NCBI GenBank assembly: GCA_002327315.1
Contig: DCVI01000182.1
Span: forward strand, 6,889 to 15,363
Direction of reading: 5' to 3'
From: Syntrophaceae bacterium UBA2192
GTDB lineage: Bacteria; Desulfobacterota; Syntrophia; Syntrophales; UBA2192
DNA: 8,475 nt
Shown piece after piece: positions 4,987 through 8,475 of this stretch. The position numbers and the translations under genes were made by a program. The notes below the pieces were generated by a model. That model ran no database searches. It was not told the DNA's origin and saw nothing but the letters and a program-made list of their open reading frames with translations. Within the stretch, counting starts at the first letter, position 1; the number at the start of each line of letters is the position of its first letter.

Positions 4987-5883
4987 TTGACGGTATTTGA
5001 AAAGATATTGGGTGCGGCGGCAAATGGGAAAATCGACGGCAAGAGGCTGGGGATATTCCTGGCGTTTGTTGCCGTGGCGGGGGTGATGTTCTACGGGCCG
5101 TTTCGGGAGGTGATGCGGGTGGCGCTGAGAAGCGACTACTACTCACACATCGTCCTGATCCCGTTTGTGAGCGCCTACCTGCTGTTTGTCAGGCGAAGGG
5201 AGATCTTTGCCGATATCGGGTACGCCTTCGTGCCGGGCGCGGCCGTGGCAGGCGTGGGCGTACTGCTCTACGGGATTGCCCGAATGGTGCCCCTGGGCCT
5301 CAATAAAAACGATTTCTCGGCCCTTGTCACCCTGGCGGCCCTGTTCTTCGTCGTCGGGGCCTTCGTCCTGCTTTTCGGCCTCCAGGCCTTCCGGGCCGCC
5401 CGGTTCGCGCTGCTCTTTTTGCTCTTCATGGTGCCCGTGCCCACGGCCCTTATGGACGGAACGATCCGCTTCCTGCAGGTGGGCACGACGGAATTTGTGG
5501 CCCTTCTCTTTGCCATCGCGCCCGTCCCGGTGCTGCGCGAGGGATTCGTTTTCCACCTGCCCAACATCAGCATCGAGGTGGCCCCCCAGTGCAGCGGCAT
5601 CCGCTCGAGCATGGCGCTGGTGATCACGTCCGTACTGGCCGGGCACATGTTTCTCAAGAAGGGCTGGAATAAGGCCCTGCTCGTTCTGGCCGTGATCCCC
5701 GTGACGATGTTCAAGAACGGGATCCGGATCATCACGCTGTCGCTGTTGGCGGTGTATGTGGACACGCGCATCCTGACAAATTCGACGCTGCACACGGATG
5801 GGGGAATCTTGTTCTTCGTGCTCGCCTTATTGCTAATGGCTCCGATTCTTTTTGTGCTCAGGAGGGGCGAGCAGCAGAAGTAG
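4987..5883 (+). CDS. Exosortase (EpsH/Xrt family transpeptidase-like membrane protein)
   Basis: A 298-residue, strongly hydrophobic protein with about eight to nine membrane segments. The family triad is visible: Cys202 in VAPQCSGIRSS, Arg247 in KNGIRIITLSLL and His269 in LHTDGGILFF. The N-terminal Tyr-Ser-His (52-54), a few residues before Pro59, is also conserved in exosortases. Exosortases recognise a C-terminal tag (PEP-CTERM or a variant) on exported proteins in the inner membrane, cleave it and are thought to transfer the protein onward. The start TTG at 4987 is supported by GAGGAG 5 nt upstream. The protein stops after the core domain and lacks the fused EpsI-like C-terminal domain found in many XrtA proteins, so EpsI may be separate or absent. 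The stop TAG (5881-5883) is also the first TAG of a TAGTGGC repeat. The exact subtype cannot be fixed, but the neighbouring PrsK-type kinase favours an XrtA-like system. No tagged substrate lies in this window. Confidence 0.92.
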   Translation: MTVFEKILGAAANGKIDGKRLGIFLAFVAVAGVMFYGPFREVMRVALRSDYYSHIVLIPFVSAYLLFVRRREIFADIGYAFVPGAAVAGVGVLLYGIARMVPLGLNKNDFSALVTLAALFFVVGAFVLLFGLQAFRAARFALLFLLFMVPVPTALMDGTIRFLQVGTTEFVALLFAIAPVPVLREGFVFHLPNISIEVAPQCSGIRSSMALVITSVLAGHMFLKKGWNKALLVLAVIPVTMFKNGIRIITLSLLAVYVDTRILTNSTLHTDGGILFFVLALLLMAPILFVLRRGEQQK

Positions 5884-5966
5884 TGGCTAGTGCGGGGGAA
5901 GAGTTAAAGAAGTGGTGGCTAGTGGCTAGTGGAGGAAAGAGTGAAAAAGTGATTTGTGGCTAGTGT
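5881..5966. repeat. Degenerate TAGTGGC heptamer array after the exosortase gene
   Basis: Units TAGTGGC or close variants lie at 5881-5887, 5888-5894, 5913-5919, 5920-5926 and 5927-5933, with another at about 5956-5964, separated by A/G-rich filler. The first unit supplies the exosortase stop codon. The array is related by reverse complement to the GCCACTA/GCCACAA units at 6514-6540 and 3556-3583. Confidence 0.75.
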
Positions 5967-6070
5967 AGTGTCTCGCTATAAACTTTACACGAGAATATTT
6001 TTCATGCATATGTATTTACTAGCTAATATCATCATGACGCTGTAAAGCCGTTGCTATAACAGTACACTAG
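5960..6070. mobile_element. Small element with CTAG-bounded inverted ends (111 bp, tentative)
   Basis: The left end CTAGTGTAGTGT (5960-5971) recurs inverted at 6059-6070 as CTAGTGTACTGT with one mismatch. The interior is AT-rich and non-coding. Both ends begin CTAGTGT, like those of the 408-bp element at 1198-1605. The repeats are short and lie next to TAGTGGC arrays, so chance or array-derived similarity is possible. Confidence 0.4.
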
Positions 6071-6096
6071 TGATTAAAGAAAAGACAATTAAATAA

Positions 6097-6486
6097 ATGA
6101 TTAAGAGTTATAAAGATCTGAATGTCTGGCGAAAAGCTGATGAGCTGGCCGGGCTTGTATTTGACATTACAGAAAAATTCCCCAGAACCTATCTTTTCAA
6201 TCTGACTGATCAGCTTCGCCGATCTGCTTTATCTATACCGACAAATATTGCTGAAGGATGTGCGAGCTTCCATTCAAAAGAGCTATTGCAGTTCTTGAAT
6301 GTTGCGCGCAGATCGCTCAGTGAAACACTTTATCTCCTCTCTTTCGCACACAAGAGAAGTCTGATCACCCAAGATCAAATGAATCAACTTGATGGCATGA
6401 TCGAAGATATCGGAAAGATGATCAATGGACTTGCGAACTCTATTCGAAAAAAGAACATTGCGCCGACCAAAGAAACCAAGAAATAG
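6097..6486 (+). CDS. Four-helix-bundle protein (23S rRNA intervening-sequence protein family)
   Basis: A 129-residue, mostly helical protein with the hallmarks of this family: an N-terminal YKDLNVWRKADELA (5-18), FPRTYLFNLTDQLRRSALSI (28-47) followed by PTNIAEG, then LNVARRSLSETLYLL (66-80) in the third helix. Members were first noted inside 23S rRNA intervening sequences but are widespread as solo genes; their function is not established, and a nucleic-acid-binding scaffold is suspected. Its GC content, about 42% in sampled lines, is far below that of the exosortase and kinase genes on either side, and it splits them. The ribosome site before the ATG at 6097 is weak. The Lys-rich C-terminal end (about 117-129) is a tail beyond the helical core. 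The gene looks like an inserted cassette bordered by heptamer repeats; the family call is firm and any link to exosortase function is doubtful. Confidence 0.9.
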   Translation: MIKSYKDLNVWRKADELAGLVFDITEKFPRTYLFNLTDQLRRSALSIPTNIAEGCASFHSKELLQFLNVARRSLSETLYLLSFAHKRSLITQDQMNQLDGMIEDIGKMINGLANSIRKKNIAPTKETKK

Positions 6487-6510
6487 ATACATGCCATTCT
6501 CCATCTTCAC

Positions 6511-6540
6511 TAGACACTAACCACAAGCCACTAAACACAA
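6511..6540. repeat. Heptamer repeats directly before the kinase gene
   Basis: Degenerate 7-bp units GACACTA, ACCACAA, GCCACTA and AACACAA run from 6513 to 6540, ending 6 bp before the kinase ATG. ACACTAACCACAA (6514-6526) is an inverted copy of TTGTGGCTAGTGT (5954-5966) with one mismatch. No Shine-Dalgarno sequence remains in front of the kinase. Confidence 0.7.
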
Positions 6541-6546
6541 ATACTC

Positions 6547-8475
6547 ATGAATGTTGGAATCGTCATATCGTACGTTGCGGCGGTGGGGGCGGCGGGGCTG
6601 GCGGGCTATGTGCTCGCGCGCGATCTGCGCTCGCCGGTGCACCGCATCTTCGCGGCGGGCATGGTGCTGCTGGCGGCCGACGCCCTGCTGACGGGTCTTG
6701 CCTCCGGGGCGGCGCTCGCGAGCGATTTTCTCTTCTGGCAGCAGGTGCGAACCGGGGTGGCGGCGCTCGTGCCCGGCACGTGGCTCCTCTTCAGCCTCTG
6801 CTACGCCCGGGCCAACTACCGGAGCATTATTGCGCGCTGGAAGATTCTTCTGATGTTCTTTTTTGTCGGTCCGGCGGTCCTTGCCGTCCTCTTCCGGGAG
6901 TCCTTCTTTGCCGCGGGCCCGCTCTCGGACCGCGCAACGTGGGAGTGGTTCCTGCCGCTGGGCGCACCCGGCTACATATTCAACCTCATCCTCATTGCCG
7001 GTTCGATCCTGGTGCTCATGAACCTGGAGCGCACCTTCCGCAATACGACGGGACACCTGCGCTGGCAGGTGAAGTTCATGATCGTGGGGGTGGCGGGCCT
7101 GTTTGCCGCGCGGATCTACACCGACAGCCTGGCCATCCTCTTCCGGGTCGTCAACACGGACCTCTGTGTCATCAATGCAGGCGCCCTGATCTTTGCCTCC
7201 ATCCTCATGGGCCGCGCGGCGGCCCGCACGGAGCGGATGGAGCTCGACATCTACATCTCCCACAGCCTGCTGCACAGCTCCTTCACGGTGCTGCTCGTGG
7301 GGGTCTACTTCATCGGCGTGGGGCTGCTCGCGTGGCTGGCCCGGAGTTTTGGCGGGGCCTGGAGCCTTCCCCTGACGGCCTTTGTCCTCTTTGCGGCCAT
7401 GATGGGCCTGGGGGCGCTGCTGCTCTCCGACAAGCTGCGGATCCGGCGCAAGCGGCTGGTGAGCGAGCTGTTCATGCGCCCCTTCTACGACTACCGGGAG
7501 GTGTGGTCGAGCTTCACGGAGAAGACGACCTCCGTGGCGAGCATCCGCGAGCTCTCAGAGGCGGTTGTGAAAATGGTGGCCGAGACGCTGGAGGCCCTCT
7601 CGGTGAGCCTCTGGGTCGTGGACGAGCAGAAAAACAGCCTTTTCTGGGGCGGCTCGACGGAATTCTCGGAGCGGCGGGCGAAGACCCTGGGGCTATCCGG
7701 CGAGGCGGGCACGGCGCTCTTTCTGGCCCTGTACAACCGCGACATGCCCCTGGACCTCGAGGACGGGGCCGACGAGCGGATCTGGGAGCTGGTGCAGAAG
7801 CACGGCGATGCCCTCAGGGAGGCGCAGGTGAAGTACGTCGTGCCCGTCAACGGGGCGGGCAGGCTGGTGGCGATCCTCACGGTGGCCCGGCGCATCTCCA
7901 ACGACCCTCTCTCCCCCGAGGACTACGAGCTTCTCAAGACGATCGCCGACCAGGCCGGGGCGAACATCCTGTCGCTGCGGCTCTCCGAGCGCATCAGCGA
8001 GATGAAGGAGATGGAGGCCCTGCAGGTGATGTCGGCCTTCTTCATGCACGATCTGAAAAACCTCGGGGCGAGGCTCTCGCTCGTCTCGCAAAACCTGCCC
8101 GTCTATCACGACAACCCGGATTTCCGCACCGACGCCATCCGGACGATCTCCCAGAGCGTCGACAAGGTGAATGCGCTGTGCAGCCGGCTGCTCATGCTCT
8201 CCCAGAAGCTGGAGATCCGACCCGCCCAGGCGGACCTCAACGAGCTGGTGCGCGCGACCCTGGCAAGCCTCGACGGCCACTTCCGGGCGCAGGTGACGCC
8301 GGAGCTGGGCGAGGTGCCGCCCGTGGCGCTCGACGCCGAGCAGGTCCAGAAGGTGCTCGAGAACCTGCTGCTCAACGCCAACGATGCCGTGGCCGAGGGG
8401 GGCCGCATCGGCCTCTCCACCGGATTCCGAGACGGCTGGGCCGAGATCGCCGTGAGCGACGACGGCTGCGGCATG
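6547..8475 (+). CDS. prsK: PrsK-type exosortase-system sensor histidine kinase (3' end outside window)
   Basis: The frame is open for 643 codons from ATG 6547 to the window edge, without a stop. Order: about nine membrane segments (residues 4-300), the layout of PEP-CTERM-system kinases; a GAF-like domain (about 325-480); a HisKA-like helix with the phosphate-accepting His501 in FFMHDLKNL; and the start of the ATPase domain with the N box ENLLLNANDAV (Asn606, Asn610) and G1 box DDGCG (638-642), where the window ends. About 40-60 residues should be missing, since family members are near 690. In related loci PrsK works with the response regulator PrsR to control exosortase/exopolysaccharide genes; PrsR would be expected downstream. 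The signal sensed is unknown. GC is high (65-78% in sampled lines), like the exosortase gene. The start lacks a Shine-Dalgarno sequence because heptamer repeats reach to within 6 bp of it. Confidence 0.88.
   Translation, partial: MNVGIVISYVAAVGAAGLAGYVLARDLRSPVHRIFAAGMVLLAADALLTGLASGAALASDFLFWQQVRTGVAALVPGTWLLFSLCYARANYRSIIARWKILLMFFFVGPAVLAVLFRESFFAAGPLSDRATWEWFLPLGAPGYIFNLILIAGSILVLMNLERTFRNTTGHLRWQVKFMIVGVAGLFAARIYTDSLAILFRVVNTDLCVINAGALIFASILMGRAAARTERMELDIYISHSLLHSSFTVLLVGVYFIGVGLLAWLARSFGGAWSLPLTAFVLFAAMMGLGALLLSDKLRIRRKRLVSELFMRPFYDYREVWSSFTEKTTSVASIRELSEAVVKMVAETLEALSVSLWVVDEQKNSLFWGGSTEFSERRAKTLGLSGEAGTALFLALYNRDMPLDLEDGADERIWELVQKHGDALREAQVKYVVPVNGAGRLVAILTVARRISNDPLSPEDYELLKTIADQAGANILSLRLSERISEMKEMEALQVMSAFFMHDLKNLGARLSLVSQNLPVYHDNPDFRTDAIRTISQSVDKVNALCSRLLMLSQKLEIRPAQADLNELVRATLASLDGHFRAQVTPELGEVPPVALDAEQVQKVLENLLLNANDAVAEGGRIGLSTGFRDGWAEIAVSDDGCGM

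Noticed and set aside
5143..5793. Minus-strand open frames within the exosortase gene
   Set aside because: They are antisense shadows of the hydrophobic exosortase; the sense frame carries the Cys/Arg/His motifs.
6097..6486. Accessory protein (Avd-like) of a diversity-generating retroelement
   Set aside because: The fold is similar, but no reverse transcriptase, template repeat or variable repeat is seen in the window.
6517..7275. Minus-strand open frame of 252 codons within the kinase gene
   Set aside because: Its composition (His/Arg/Glu/Asp-rich, no hydrophobic core) is typical of the antisense of a GC-rich membrane protein gene.

Overview
Bacterial chromosome window from a moderately GC-rich, repeat-laden genome. 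The right half carries the core of an exosortase (PEP-CTERM-type protein sorting) locus: a LamG-VanZ membrane protein, an exosortase with its Cys/Arg/His residues, and the 5' part of a PrsK-type sensor histidine kinase. Such loci occur in exopolysaccharide-producing Gram-negative bacteria. Together with the repeat families seen here they suggest a Desulfobacterota- or Nitrospirota-like organism. That placement is an inference; no taxonomic marker gene is present.

Layout. 1-255: C-terminal part of a PIN-domain protein. 256-512: repeat-bearing spacer. 513-1086: a ribbon-helix-helix antitoxin with a RelE/ParE-type toxin behind a near-consensus promoter and operator. 1198-1605: a 408-bp non-coding element with 21-bp inverted ends. 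1632-2396: a Phd/YefM-type antitoxin with a PIN (VapC-type) toxin, again with a clear promoter. 2475-3953: a VanZ-family protein with a LamG-like domain, interrupted in frame by two blocks of intergenic-type repeat DNA. 4150-4759 (minus strand): a ribbon-helix-helix antitoxin and MazF/PemK toxin with a palindromic operator and probably no leader. 4987-5883: exosortase. 5881-6540: heptamer repeats, a small inverted-end element and an AT-rich four-helix-bundle gene. 6547-8475: PrsK-type kinase, cut by the window edge inside its ATP-binding domain.

How the parts relate. The exosortase, the kinase and probably the VanZ protein are likely to serve one surface-protein/exopolysaccharide system: the exosortase processes C-terminally tagged proteins, and PrsK with its usual partner PrsR (not in this window) would control expression. 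Around and between these genes lies accessory DNA: three complete toxin-antitoxin modules, one PIN remnant and many dispersed repeats. The exosortase and kinase are GC-rich (about 63-78% in sampled lines), whereas the four-helix-bundle gene between them is about 42%, so the pair looks split by later insertion. The most unusual feature is repeat DNA that has become protein-coding inside the VanZ gene, and repeats that supply the stop codons of both the VanZ and the exosortase genes.
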